NCBI RefSeq assembly: GCF_000024005.1
Contig: NC_013132.1
Coordinates: 1,636,001 to 1,700,000, forward strand
Length of the DNA: 64,000 nucleotides
Origin: Chitinophaga pinensis DSM 2588
GTDB lineage: Bacteria > Bacteroidota > Bacteroidia > Chitinophagales > Chitinophagaceae
Reading direction: 5' to 3'
Position numbers and translations under genes: made by a program. Below are positions 1 to 8,519 of the stretch, piece after piece. The notes beneath the pieces were generated by a model. That model was not told the DNA's origin. It searched no databases and saw only the letters and a program-made list of their open reading frames with translations. The stretch's first letter is position 1. The number at the start of each line of letters is the position of its first letter.

Positions 1-1
1 G

Positions 2-97
2 TACAAAGACAGGGCAAAAGTGGTGAAAGCGCTCGATGATATGAATTATAAAATACTCGGTACCAGACGTTCCGATGATCTCGGATACGGTTACTGA
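2..97 (+). CDS. C-terminal end of an unidentified protein (partial)
   Basis: An open frame runs in from the left edge and stops with TGA at 95-97, giving 31 residues that end in DDLGYGY. It is too short to assign to a family. Its stop overlaps by a few bases the stop of the CLC-type gene on the other strand, so the two genes converge. That it is a real gene end is inferred from the open frame and the tail-to-tail layout. Confidence 0.45.
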   Translation, partial: YKDRAKVVKALDDMNYKILGTRRSDDLGYGY

Positions 98-1353
98 GCC
101 GGCTGGTCTTTATAACTGTACACTGTATAAGGATAGATCTTTTTGGCAGTATACCTGGCCACTGTACTGGCGATCAGTACCGGCACGGCAAGAATGAAGC
201 CGCCGGATAAACGGCAGGCCAGTGAAGTTGATGTCAGTGGTGCATGTATACTGCCACTCAATACCGCAGCAATACCCATGATGATGAAATTGGCTACAAT
301 CAGCTGACTATCGAAGTAATGATTGCAGACTGTTGCCAGTAATAACCCCAACAGAGCGCCCATTACAATGCTTGGCGCAAATACACCTCCATCACCTCCT
401 GCACCCAGGGTCACAGAAGAAATGATTGGTTTCAGTAACACGATTGCCAGCAGGGTAATACCGAAAGGAATGGTAAATGCCTCATGCTGGGAACGTCCAA
501 CCATTTCAGTAACTGCGCTATAGCTATCTCCAAATAATGCTGGCAGGATGAATATACCTGTACCGATAATAGCTGCCCCGGCAATAATACGTGTAGAATC
601 TTTTTTTATCGTCCCAAACCGGTGTTTTATACCAATGACTGTTTTGGTAAAGAATACAGAGATGATACCAGCTATCACACTCAATCCGATAATGTAAGGG
701 ATCGCACTTACTTGCCAATGCGTAATGCTGAGCTTTAAGAAGGGCTCTTCATGAAGCAGTTGCAGCAAACCCCATGCGGCCAGTACAGCAGAGATACTGC
801 TGAGCAGGATGGTTTTAGTCACTTTGCGGGCAATGACTTCAACGGCGAATAGTAAACCTACCAGTGGACTGCCAAACAGCGTTGTCAGACCACCAGCTAC
901 ACCAGCACAGATCAGTTCCGTTTTATAGCTGTTGGCGATGGATGCCTTTTGCCTGGTCATAGCCCCGATAGTAGCAGTAGACACAACTGTAGAAACCTCT
1001 ACGCCGGTCGAGCCACCGAAGATAACTGTCAGAAAACCATTGATAAAGTGAGAAGGTATTTTATAGCTGGGTAATTCATTGCGGCGGGTGTCCAGGGTCA
1101 GATAGATCTCTTTAATACCCTTGTTGGGTTTCTTCCGGAAAGCATATTTACGGAGTACATGTATCAGTACCAGACCGATCAGCGGGAATATGAGGAAAAG
1201 GTAGGAGGAAGCGGAGATAGTCTTAAAAAAATGCTCTTCGTAATGTTCAGTAATATGCTTCAGTACGCTTGCGAGGAGGGCTGATAATAAACCCGCCATA
1301 ACAGAAGCAACAAAAAGTTTTATATAATTGAACTGAATAATCTTCTTACGCAT
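91..1353 (-). CDS. CLC-family chloride channel or transporter
   Basis: A polytopic membrane protein of about 420 residues of the CLC family, which moves chloride or other anions across the inner membrane. Seen: about ten hydrophobic segments, a helix-start motif GGSTGVEVS (around residue 114) and GGVFAPSIVMGALLG, matching the family's GxFxP anion-site signature. The usual GREGP motif is changed: its gating glutamate position is threonine, and a glutamate lies three residues later. The first selectivity motif GSGIP is also degenerate. ATG at 1353 is preferred; a TTG at 1380 lies inside a TAACTTTG promoter-like element. Substrate and mechanism (channel or exchanger) cannot be read from sequence. 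Confidence 0.85.
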   Translation of the reverse strand: MRKKIIQFNYIKLFVASVMAGLLSALLASVLKHITEHYEEHFFKTISASSYLFLIFPLIGLVLIHVLRKYAFRKKPNKGIKEIYLTLDTRRNELPSYKIPSHFINGFLTVIFGGSTGVEVSTVVSTATIGAMTRQKASIANSYKTELICAGVAGGLTTLFGSPLVGLLFAVEVIARKVTKTILLSSISAVLAAWGLLQLLHEEPFLKLSITHWQVSAIPYIIGLSVIAGIISVFFTKTVIGIKHRFGTIKKDSTRIIAGAAIIGTGIFILPALFGDSYSAVTEMVGRSQHEAFTIPFGITLLAIVLLKPIISSVTLGAGGDGGVFAPSIVMGALLGLLLATVCNHYFDSQLIVANFIIMGIAAVLSGSIHAPLTSTSLACRLSGGFILAVPVLIASTVARYTAKKIYPYTVYSYKDQPAQ

Positions 1354-1377
1354 AGCATTCCCTTGTTTTTGACGCTG

Positions 1378-1385
1378 CAAAGTTA
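1378..1385 (-). promoter_or_regulatory. Predicted -7 element of the CLC-type gene
   Basis: On the minus strand the octamer TAACTTTG matches the Bacteroidota -7 consensus TAnnTTTG exactly and sits about 25 bases before ATG 1353. No clear TTTG partner is seen at the expected upstream distance, so the call rests on the -7 element and its position. Confidence 0.4.
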
Positions 1386-1399
1386 GGGCATGAAAAACA

Positions 1400-1430
1400 A
1401 ATGGAGCGTCTATTTTGTAGACGCTCCATT
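1400..1430 (-). terminator. Hairpin terminator after the dienelactone hydrolase gene
   Basis: A perfect 13-bp stem (AATGGAGCGTCTA and its complement) with a 5-base loop lies 20 bases past the stop of the gene at 1450-2292 and before the next minus-strand gene. Confidence 0.7.
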
Positions 1431-1449
1431 AAAATGTGCTTAAATACGC

Positions 1450-2292
1450 TTATTTAAAGATTACTCCAAAGAAGGTACGCATGTCATTCCAGGAAGCGGT
1501 ATCAGCAGCAGCATTGTATTCAATAGGCATATTGAATTTCTTGCCGTTAGCAGTAGACGCAGGGTTGGTAAATGCATGGGTAGCACCTGCATATTCCTTA
1601 AATGTATAAGGGATGCTCAGGGAATCCAGTTGTTTTTTGAAAGTAGCTACGTCCTGAGCTGGTACAAATGGATCAGCTGCGCCATGACATACCAGGATCT
1701 GCGCTTTTGTCAGTCCCTGCTGTGGAGGAACGGTCTGCAGACCACCATGGAAGCTCACTACGCCATTTACCGGAAGACCCAGTTTCGCGCCATTCAGAAC
1801 CATAGAACCACCGAAGCAATAACCGATCGCAGCAATACGGGTAGTATCAGCCTGTGGGAAGGTTTTTGCCTTTGCCAGCGCTGCCTGTAATCTGCTGAAA
1901 CCCAGCTGTGGGTTCATATAAAATGGGGTAGCGTATGCTTTAGCCTGGTCAGGGTTTTCTGCATGTTTTCCACCACCATAAAAATCAATACCGATTGCTA
2001 GGTAGCCCAGCTCAGCCAGTTGTTTAGCACGGCCTTTTACGTAATCATCCAATCCCCACCACTCAGGTACGATCAGTACAATTGGTTTTTTAACGGTAGT
2101 ATCGCTGCTGAAAGCGACAATGCTGTTAAGGGTAACGCTGTCAGCCTGGATAGTAACAGCTTCTTCTGTAATTGTTGGTTTGGTAACGGTGCTGTCAGCA
2201 GTATGTTCTGCACCTGCCTGCTGATTGTTACATGCAGCCATGCAGAATGCAAGTGCTGCGGGAGCGATCATTGTTGCAATGTTGAATCTCAT
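1450..2292 (-). CDS. Dienelactone hydrolase family lipoprotein
   Basis: An alpha/beta hydrolase of 280 residues, exported and probably lipidated: a hydrophobic N-terminus ends at a lipobox-like MAAC (Cys21). The catalytic triad of the dienelactone hydrolase family is visible: Cys159 in GYCFGGS, Asp207 in GAADPF and His239 in GATHAF. The family opens lactone or ester bonds; many members near the envelope have no known substrate, and none can be assigned here. About 40 residues between lipobox and core look like a flexible linker. It stands alone, divergent from the histidine kinase gene, with its own terminator. Confidence 0.88.
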   Translation of the reverse strand: MRFNIATMIAPAALAFCMAACNNQQAGAEHTADSTVTKPTITEEAVTIQADSVTLNSIVAFSSDTTVKKPIVLIVPEWWGLDDYVKGRAKQLAELGYLAIGIDFYGGGKHAENPDQAKAYATPFYMNPQLGFSRLQAALAKAKTFPQADTTRIAAIGYCFGGSMVLNGAKLGLPVNGVVSFHGGLQTVPPQQGLTKAQILVCHGAADPFVPAQDVATFKKQLDSLSIPYTFKEYAGATHAFTNPASTANGKKFNMPIEYNAAADTASWNDMRTFFGVIFK

Positions 2293-2441
2293 GTGATAGT
2301 ATTTGAGTATTTGTGTTTTATATGGAAAAAACGGCGCAAAGTTAAAGATTAATACTGATAGGGCTGCTTGCTGTTTATTTAAATAGGTACTGTTCTACCT
2401 GACACAGCTAAAATTAGCATAGGATTGTATAATTTCAAGAC

Positions 2442-3992
2442 ATGGAACAAGGATTTAACACTGCAATGGCAAATACACTGCTAGGTGAAGCGGGCATCTC
2501 GTCTGCCGGACTACTGGAGCAATTGCCGGTGGCAGCTTATATATGTGATGTGAATGGCGGCATCATATGTTGCAATGCGCGCGCTGTAAAATTGTGGGGA
2601 AGAACACCCTCTGCGGGGGAAACCATATTTCATGACAGTACGGTGATCGCTGCTGTATTAGAGGAGGGATTACCCTTAGAAGATTGGCAATCAACGATTA
2701 GTCATGCTGATGATACTTCAGTGATCGTCAGGGGGAGTATTACGCCGCTAAAAGACGGGGATGGGAGCGTGATCGGACTGATACATTGTTTTGAGAAAGT
2801 GGCCGTAACCATTGTTCCGGGTACAGAAATACGGGCCGGTCATCTCGCAGAACTGAATGAGCAGCTTCAACAGAGTGAGGAGAGATATTATAAGATGATC
2901 GAAGAGGTGGAAGATTACGCCATACTCTCCATGGATAGATCAGGGATTATTCAGAACTGGAACAAAGGCGCTGAAAAGATTAAGGGATACCATGAATCTG
3001 AAATTGTCGGCCGGCACTTTAGTGTGTTTTATCTACCGGAAGACCGTAAACGACAATTACCGGAACAATTGATTTCGGAAGCGATGAAGACCGGAAAAGC
3101 GGCACATGAAGGCTGGCGGATGCGTAAAGACGGGACCCGTTTCTGGGGCAGTATTGTTATTACAGCTTTACATGACGCAGACCGGCAGGTGATCGGCTTT
3201 TCAAAAGTCACCCGCGACCTTACAGAAAGAAAGCTGGCGGAAGACAGGATCCGACAGTATGCAAGCGACCTGGAATTTCAGAACAGGGAGCTGGAACAAT
3301 TCGCTTATGCAGCGGCTCATGATATGAAAGAACCACTTCGGAAAGTACAGTTCTACAATAACTATATCAATGACAATGCAGCAGATGCATTACCGGAAAA
3401 GGCGCGGGAATACCTGCACCGTTCCATTAATGCAGCCTCCCGGATGCAGGGACTCATTGACGATCTGCTGATGTATTCGCAGGCATCAGCCTTTTCTAAA
3501 GAACCCGAAGACGTAGATCTGACTACCATTGTAAATGAGGTATTGGAGGCTCACCAGCCTACAATAGACAAATTGAAGGCGGTCGTCCATCTGGACCCCT
3601 TGCCGGTGATGCGTGTCATTCCGTTCCAGTTTAGTCAACTATTTGATAACCTGATCAGTAATGCACTCAAATACCATCACCCTGAACGCCATCCCCATAT
3701 CAACATTACTATTACAAAAACGCAGTTGCCTGCAGAGGATATCCTTCTTAACAATGCGGAGCTGAATGGATATAAATTATCTGTATCCGATAATGGGATC
3801 GGTTTTGAATCTGACCATGCAGAAAAGATATTCGATGTATTCCAGCGTTTGCATACCCTGCCGGATATTGCCGGTACGGGTATCGGACTGGCCATCTGTA
3901 AAAAGATCGTGCTGAATCATCGCGGGCAAATTAAGGCATATGGCATACCGGGTATCGGCGCTACCTTCGATATCTTCATTCCGATTGAATAG
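2442..3992 (+). CDS. PAS domain sensor histidine kinase
   Basis: A 516-residue kinase without evident membrane spans, so probably cytoplasmic. Domains in order: a degenerate PAS (about 20-130), a clear PAS with PAC end (about 145-265, closing with VTRDLTERK), a HisKA dimerisation helix with phospho-acceptor His near residue 293 in AAHDMKEPLRK, and a HATPase domain with N box (NLISNALKYH), G1 (DNGIGFE) and G2 (GTGIGLAICKK). The H-box style AHDMKEPL is common in bacteriophytochrome-like kinases. The gene faces a single receiver gene with only 3 bases between the stops, and that receiver is the likely partner by position. Confidence 0.9.
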   Translation: MEQGFNTAMANTLLGEAGISSAGLLEQLPVAAYICDVNGGIICCNARAVKLWGRTPSAGETIFHDSTVIAAVLEEGLPLEDWQSTISHADDTSVIVRGSITPLKDGDGSVIGLIHCFEKVAVTIVPGTEIRAGHLAELNEQLQQSEERYYKMIEEVEDYAILSMDRSGIIQNWNKGAEKIKGYHESEIVGRHFSVFYLPEDRKRQLPEQLISEAMKTGKAAHEGWRMRKDGTRFWGSIVITALHDADRQVIGFSKVTRDLTERKLAEDRIRQYASDLEFQNRELEQFAYAAAHDMKEPLRKVQFYNNYINDNAADALPEKAREYLHRSINAASRMQGLIDDLLMYSQASAFSKEPEDVDLTTIVNEVLEAHQPTIDKLKAVVHLDPLPVMRVIPFQFSQLFDNLISNALKYHHPERHPHINITITKTQLPAEDILLNNAELNGYKLSVSDNGIGFESDHAEKIFDVFQRLHTLPDIAGTGIGLAICKKIVLNHRGQIKAYGIPGIGATFDIFIPIE

Positions 3993-3995
3993 CAA

Positions 3996-4400
3996 CTAGT
4001 CTTTGCTGATATCCAGCATCTGGCGGGCCATGTTATTCAGGTCTTCCGTTTTGGTGGGTTTTACAAAATAGAGATCCGCACCATTGTCCAGGCAATGTCT
4101 TACATGGTCGGCCTGGCTGGATGTGCTCCATACAACTTTAGGGATCGCCTGTAGCTGCGGGACGCCGGCTATCTTTTCCAATATTTCTACTGCATTGAAA
4201 ATCGGCATTTTATAATCGAGTATAAGCAATGAGGGCAAACAGTTCTCTGGACAGTTGACCAGATAGTCAATCGCCTGTTGCCCATTCATGACAGAATAGA
4301 TATTTGCAGCCGGATCCTGTTTTAAAATTGCGTCTTTCAGGATTTCCTGGTCTTCCGGGTCATCATCTGCTAAAAAAATAATTTTAGCCTTGCCATCCAT
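3996..4400 (-). CDS. Single-domain response regulator (CheY/Rcp1-like)
   Basis: A stand-alone receiver domain of about 134 residues with no output domain. Counted from ATG 4400: acidic pocket Asp12-Asp14, phospho-acceptor Asp62 in LLILDYKMP, the switch Ser/Thr in WSTSS and the conserved Lys114 in FVKPT. Such proteins relay phosphate or act by protein contact. A further upstream in-frame start at 4451 exists, but the extra 17 residues do not look like a receiver. It converges with the PAS kinase, a frequent arrangement for Rcp1-like partners. Confidence 0.87.
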   Translation of the reverse strand: MDGKAKIIFLADDDPEDQEILKDAILKQDPAANIYSVMNGQQAIDYLVNCPENCLPSLLILDYKMPIFNAVEILEKIAGVPQLQAIPKVVWSTSSQADHVRHCLDNGADLYFVKPTKTEDLNNMARQMLDISKD

Positions 4401-4508
4401 AAGTAAGATATAAATTTGTAAACTTCCGTATTGAGGGCTTAAATTATACAATCTTTCGAAAATTTCAATAGCATGTGTTGCCAGGCCGGGATAGTAGTAC
4501 TAACTATA

Positions 4509-5309
4509 TTATGGCTGTAGTGCGGGCTGAGCAGACACACGGATATAAGCTCTTTTGGCCGCATAAAGTGCCTGTATGATCCGGCGGGGGCTTCTCCATT
4601 CAAAAAGACGGATGATCCAGACGGTAAATTTGATCAGCTTTCCGGCTGGTTGTAATAATCCCACTGCAAGTTTCCCGATACCGGCATCTCTGGCTGCAAT
4701 ACAGGCCGTGTAATCAGCTCCCTTTTTCTCCGATAGTTCTTCGGCAAAACGCCAGGCGCCGTCCCGGGCATTGGTAAGACTGAATTGTATCAGAATAGAT
4801 TCATTATTGCCGGCGTTCAGGCCAAGCAGGGACAGAAAAGGGGAGATGCGGTTGATTTCTGTAAGGACTTCTCCTGTCAGAGAACCCAGAATATCATTAA
4901 TGGTATTGAAATCTCTTCGAATAAAGCGGATGTCCTGATCACCGGATGTTTCCACAGCAGCAATACCCAGGTCCAGGTTAATATGGGCATTCATGCCCAG
5001 CAACAGATGCTGTAAAACCAATACGGATGATTTTTCGGCGCCTTCAAATGCGACCAGCCAGGAGCCGGTAGGCGGCTGACCATTTTTATACTGGCGAACG
5101 GCTTCTATATACCTGTTGGCAAATGTGACGTCCAGTTTTTCCATCCTGGGGCCATCTTCAAATTCATGATTGAGAATGCCTTCCTGTACCCTGACGGTTA
5201 CTTTGTGATAGAGGGCGGCAAAGAAGCCAAGTCTGCTGTTGGTATCTGCGGAGGTAGTAATAATGTCTTCCAGTTGCTGAATGACTTCATTAATAGTGTG
5301 GGCGGCCAT
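4509..5309 (-). CDS. DUF5995-like protein of unknown function
   Basis: A 266-residue soluble-looking protein without signal peptide. The central segment with NGQPPTGSWLVAF and GMNAHINLDLGIAAV resembles the DUF5995 family, found in Bacteroidota and Actinomycetota. The conserved His and Asp in NAHINLDLG suggest a metal or active site, but no function is established. The C-terminal part is helical and ends in a basic stretch. It lies downstream of the GH16-like gene and is separated from it by a hairpin, so co-transcription is not required. Confidence 0.65.
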   Translation of the reverse strand: MAAHTINEVIQQLEDIITTSADTNSRLGFFAALYHKVTVRVQEGILNHEFEDGPRMEKLDVTFANRYIEAVRQYKNGQPPTGSWLVAFEGAEKSSVLVLQHLLLGMNAHINLDLGIAAVETSGDQDIRFIRRDFNTINDILGSLTGEVLTEINRISPFLSLLGLNAGNNESILIQFSLTNARDGAWRFAEELSEKKGADYTACIAARDAGIGKLAVGLLQPAGKLIKFTVWIIRLFEWRSPRRIIQALYAAKRAYIRVSAQPALQP

Positions 5310-5369
5310 AATGTGGTGTTTTGGGGGTAAACTTTGCTGGCCGTAAATCTAACTTAATTTAATAAGAAA

Positions 5370-5409
5370 AGGGTTAACCAGAAGGTGGAAACCTTCCAGG
5401 CGTAACCCT
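5370..5409 (-). terminator. Two-step hairpin terminator after the GH16-like gene
   Basis: On the minus strand an outer stem AGGGTTA/TAACCCT encloses an inner stem GAAGG/CCTTC, followed by a T-rich stretch. It lies directly behind the stop at 5433. Confidence 0.55.
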
Positions 5410-5432
5410 CTCCATTACAAAACTTAAAACAC

Positions 5433-6209
5433 TTACGCTGCCGTAAATGTGAATGAGTGTATAATGATTTCTACTTCCTGGTTATTGGAAGGCGCACTAC
5501 CCTCAAACAACCAGAGGTTCATGTGCACCGGCAGGGCTAATGTGCTCACATTATATCCTGCAGGAGTCGTCCATGGGAAGAAGGAATTTGCTTCAGTAAG
5601 GTTGTGTCCATGGTAACCTTTGTAGGCTACGGACGTCGCAGTCCTGGTGAACTTATACGAAGAGTAGGTGCCATTCAGGGCCAGCTCATAAGTCTGGGAT
5701 ACGTTGCCTGAACCGGTGGCAGGATACACAGTATAGTTATAATTAGGCCATGCGTTATTGCCCCAGCGAGCAAATTCGATGTCTACTTCATGATGACCAT
5801 TATCGCCGGATTTGTAATTGAACAGACCCAGTACAATGTTTCTATCCAGTTTATCTACAGCGCCTTCTACTTTCCATACATAAGTGCCATAGCCGAAAGA
5901 CTGCGTAGTGGTTACTTCAGGGCAATACCATCTGCCGGTGGCAGCGTCTTTCCTTATTTTCAGGTGCAGGTGACCAGCGCCATCCACCCATACATTGCTG
6001 GATGAGTTGCTCCAATAGTTGGGACCTGGACCGGAAGTGCCTGCTTCATTTCTTACCTCCCAGGTATATCCGCTGAAACTGACATAAGTAGCTTCTGCAG
6101 CAGGCTTACGGCCTCCGTTGGCCTGATCTGTACCAGTCGTGGATGCCGCGTCTTTGGCGCAGCTGCTGAATATAGCCAGGATAGCAATCAGCATTGTGAA
6201 CTTTTGCAT
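5433..6209 (-). CDS. GH16-like glucanase fold lipoprotein
   Basis: A 258-residue exported lipoprotein (lipobox SSC at residues 15-17) with a concanavalin A-like beta-sandwich of glycoside hydrolase family 16 type. The catalytic signature ExDxE appears as Glu141-Val-Asp143-Ile-Glu145 in HEVDIEFARWG, so all three acidic residues are present. Aromatic residues (WEV, YWS, VWVDG, YGTYVWKVEG) fit a sugar-binding cleft. The substrate is unknown. The gene is monocistronic, with no SusC/SusD partners nearby, so it is not part of a classic polysaccharide utilisation locus in this window. Confidence 0.75.
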   Translation of the reverse strand: MQKFTMLIAILAIFSSCAKDAASTTGTDQANGGRKPAAEATYVSFSGYTWEVRNEAGTSGPGPNYWSNSSSNVWVDGAGHLHLKIRKDAATGRWYCPEVTTTQSFGYGTYVWKVEGAVDKLDRNIVLGLFNYKSGDNGHHEVDIEFARWGNNAWPNYNYTVYPATGSGNVSQTYELALNGTYSSYKFTRTATSVAYKGYHGHNLTEANSFFPWTTPAGYNVSTLALPVHMNLWLFEGSAPSNNQEVEIIIHSFTFTAA

Positions 6210-6324
6210 AGTTAATGGTTTACTTTAGGGAAAATGAGGGTTTTGCTATTATGACAATTGGGGTGGAGGTATACTTTGATGTGACCGCAAGAAATTTTTT
6301 AAATAGATAGGAAGGGCAATAAAA

Positions 6325-6348
6325 AAGGCCCTCCAACGGGAGGACCTT
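6325..6348 (-). terminator. Terminator of the Rrf2-type gene
   Basis: A 10-bp stem with one mismatch (CCTCC-AACG-GGAGG core) is followed on the minus strand by a run of seven T, 16 bases after the stop at 6364. Confidence 0.75.
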
Positions 6349-6363
6349 CTATAATAAGTAAAC

Positions 6364-6861
6364 TTACTTTCTGAGTTTCTGGAGATTAAACCAGTTTTCT
6401 GCTTCGGCTCTTGTTTCATCTGGGATGATATCCAGGAGTGTTGTATGCAGCCAGCGGAGGTTTCTTGTTTTCAGGAAAGCTTCCAGTTTCTGACTGGCTT
6501 CCAGGAAAACGGCATGTACAGTACATACGCCTGTCTGCCCTCCATTTGTCATACCGATTACGCAACCGGAGCGTACATCATGACATTCGAAGAGAGAGAC
6601 CCTGCCTTCCACTGCCACGGCTATATCCCAGAATGAGATTTCCTCGGCCGGTCTGGCCAGGACATATCCTCCTTTCACTCCCAGGGCCGAACGTACAAGT
6701 CCGCCCTTTTGCAAACGGGTAAAGATCTTTGCGAGATAGCTTTCTGAGATATTCTGAAATGTAGCCATATCCGCAATCGTCATGGCACTATCCCTGGACA
6801 CGTCCACCAGATAATACATTGAGTGAATCGCGTATTCAACACCTTTTCCCAGTAATGGCAT
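6364..6861 (-). CDS. Rrf2 family transcriptional regulator
   Basis: A 165-residue Rrf2-type winged-helix regulator: helix-turn-helix in residues 25-60 (ADMATFQNISESYLAKIF), then the family wing VKGGYVLARP. Three cysteines (93, 100 and 113) lie where IscR and NsrR hold an Fe-S cluster, but the spacing CX6CX12C is wider than in those proteins, so cluster binding is only possible. It follows the FAD oxidoreductase gene by 32 bases on the same strand, and that gene is the likely co-regulated partner. Confidence 0.88.
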   Translation of the reverse strand: MPLLGKGVEYAIHSMYYLVDVSRDSAMTIADMATFQNISESYLAKIFTRLQKGGLVRSALGVKGGYVLARPAEEISFWDIAVAVEGRVSLFECHDVRSGCVIGMTNGGQTGVCTVHAVFLEASQKLEAFLKTRNLRWLHTTLLDIIPDETRAEAENWFNLQKLRK

Positions 6862-6893
6862 ACAATTTTAAGCTGGTTATCCCCCAAAGATAG

Positions 6894-8081
6894 CTAAAAA
6901 GCAGGATCTGCCGGGATTGCAGCCGCAACGTTTGCCTCTGGGTCTGGAGATGGTACGATCCATACAGTGTTAATTTCTGTCTTGATCTGTTTGCCCACTG
7001 CTTCATTCGCTTCCATTTTCCGCTCAAATCCTCTGGTGAATAATGCCTTTTCAGGCCCAAGGTCGACGCAGGTAACATAAGTGGATTGCACATACGGTAG
7101 TTTCTCTCCGCCAAAGAGATCGGCCACAGCATTGTGACCTGACCACTTACCCTGGAACAGGGAATACTGACAGGACATCAGCGCATGGTTTACGCCATCT
7201 GGTTTGGAGAGGGCCGCATCTCCGGTGACCATAATATTGCTATAACCAGGTAATTTGAAATACTCGTCAACGGCCAGTCTGTTCATATTGTCTTTGTCGC
7301 CGGTGAAGAAAGCATGTAGCGGATTAGCCTCCAGACCGGCCGTCCATACAACGGTGCCGGCAGGGATCTGTTCTCCGTTAGCCAGGTAGACCAGGTTTTC
7401 TTCAATTTTTACCGGAAGGGTGCCCAGACGTAATTCAATATGCTGGTTCAGCAACACTTCATTAATATAGGTACGGGCTTCAGGGGAATAGGCGCCGCCT
7501 ACATTACCCTGCCGGTCGATCAATACTACCTTTATCTGCCGGTCCGCATATTTATTAACAATCTCCTGTACACCCGTCACGATCTCCAGTCCTGTCAATC
7601 CACCGCCGACTACCACTACCGTATCAGCGCCATTTTCTTTAAAACCGCCGGCTGCCAGCTGGGCAATATGTGCGTGCAACTGCGTAGCGCCCTGGAAATC
7701 GTCGATATGATGGATCTTTTCTGCCCCGGGAATATCAGGACGTTTTAATCTGCTGCCTGCTGCAACAATCAGATAATCATATGTTAAGGTTGTTTGCTGG
7801 CCATCCTGGTCCATGATCAGGCGATGTTCCGCTGGCTGAATGTCTGTGACCAGACCGGTCAACAGGGATACGCCCAGCGGTTCCAGTAATGGCTGGATAT
7901 TGGTCCGCACGGTATCAAGGTGTGCTTCATACAGCCTTGGACGGTTGGTTAAGTAGTTGTCTTTATTGATCACGGTGATCTTCAGTTCAGCCGTTTTTCC
8001 CATTTCCCGGCTCTGTCTTACAGCGCTCACAGCACTCCAGAACCCGGAGAAACCGCCGCCTATAATGATGAGATGTTTCAT
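6894..8081 (-). CDS. NAD(P)/FAD-dependent oxidoreductase, NDH-2-like
   Basis: A 395-residue pyridine nucleotide-disulfide oxidoreductase fold: an FAD-binding GGGFSGFWSA at the N-terminus, a second dinucleotide site VVVVGGGLTGLE near residue 157, and the flavin-contact motif VTGDAAL near residue 290. Layout and length match type II NADH dehydrogenases and ferredoxin-reductase-like proteins. Redox-active cysteine pairs are absent, which argues against a disulfide reductase. There is no C-terminal membrane helix, so membrane attachment is uncertain. It leads a two-gene unit with the Rrf2 regulator. A TATATTTG element on the minus strand at 8119-8126 fits its promoter. Confidence 0.82.
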   Translation of the reverse strand: MKHLIIIGGGFSGFWSAVSAVRQSREMGKTAELKITVINKDNYLTNRPRLYEAHLDTVRTNIQPLLEPLGVSLLTGLVTDIQPAEHRLIMDQDGQQTTLTYDYLIVAAGSRLKRPDIPGAEKIHHIDDFQGATQLHAHIAQLAAGGFKENGADTVVVVGGGLTGLEIVTGVQEIVNKYADRQIKVVLIDRQGNVGGAYSPEARTYINEVLLNQHIELRLGTLPVKIEENLVYLANGEQIPAGTVVWTAGLEANPLHAFFTGDKDNMNRLAVDEYFKLPGYSNIMVTGDAALSKPDGVNHALMSCQYSLFQGKWSGHNAVADLFGGEKLPYVQSTYVTCVDLGPEKALFTRGFERKMEANEAVGKQIKTEINTVWIVPSPDPEANVAAAIPADPAF

Positions 8082-8118
8082 AAAGAGTTAATTTAGATAA
8101 TTCGGATACATGTTGTCG

Positions 8119-8126
8119 CAAATATA
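8119..8126 (-). promoter_or_regulatory. Predicted -7 element of the oxidoreductase/Rrf2 unit
   Basis: The minus strand carries TATATTTG, an exact TAnnTTTG match, 37 bases before the ATG at 8081. Directly upstream is GTTTTATTCCAAACAAAAC, with GTTTT and AAAAC at its ends as a short inverted repeat. That would be a natural place for an Rrf2 operator, but this is inference only. Confidence 0.4.
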
Positions 8127-8250
8127 GTTTTGTTTGGAATAAAACGGGAAATTATTTTTGTAAAGGGGAGTCAGAAAAGGGGCTTTATCAGGTTATAGTG
8201 GACAGGGAAAATTATTGTATTTAATTGTGGAACAGTGCTTTAAGTGGGTG

Positions 8251-8283
8251 TTTGCTCCTTTGCAGGAAAAACCCTTATATTTG
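8251..8283 (+). promoter_or_regulatory. Predicted promoter of the 64-residue gene
   Basis: TTTG (8251-8254) and TATATTTG (8276-8283) are separated by 21 bases, a good match to the Bacteroidota promoter TTTG...TAnnTTTG. The start site would fall almost on the ATG at 8290, so the mRNA may be nearly leaderless. Confidence 0.45.
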
Positions 8284-8289
8284 GGTATC

Positions 8290-8484
8290 ATGAAAGCAAA
8301 AATTAGCAAAAAGGGTACTGCCTTCTTAAAGAGTACACAGGCTTCTAATGCATTAATTGCAGCTGTTGTGAATAATTTCAAACAATTATCCAATGGGGTT
8401 GCTATTCCTTTTCATGTAGCCATCAATGACGGAAGATCTTTGCGTGACCTGGAAGTCAGGGTCCGTAAAGTGACTTCTATGTAA
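8290..8484 (+). CDS. Small hypothetical protein (64 aa)
   Basis: A small basic protein starting MKAKISKKGTAF and ending EVRVRKVTSM. I do not recognise a family. ATG 8290 is preferred over an upstream start at 8215 because the upstream part overlaps the promoter elements and reads as non-coding. It precedes the membrane protein gene at 8520 by 35 bases and may be co-transcribed with it. No signal peptide or membrane span is visible. Confidence 0.5.
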   Translation: MKAKISKKGTAFLKSTQASNALIAAVVNNFKQLSNGVAIPFHVAINDGRSLRDLEVRVRKVTSM

Positions 8485-8519
8485 CCCGGTATCCATATTT
8501 AGCCATATCTGCCTCAAAG

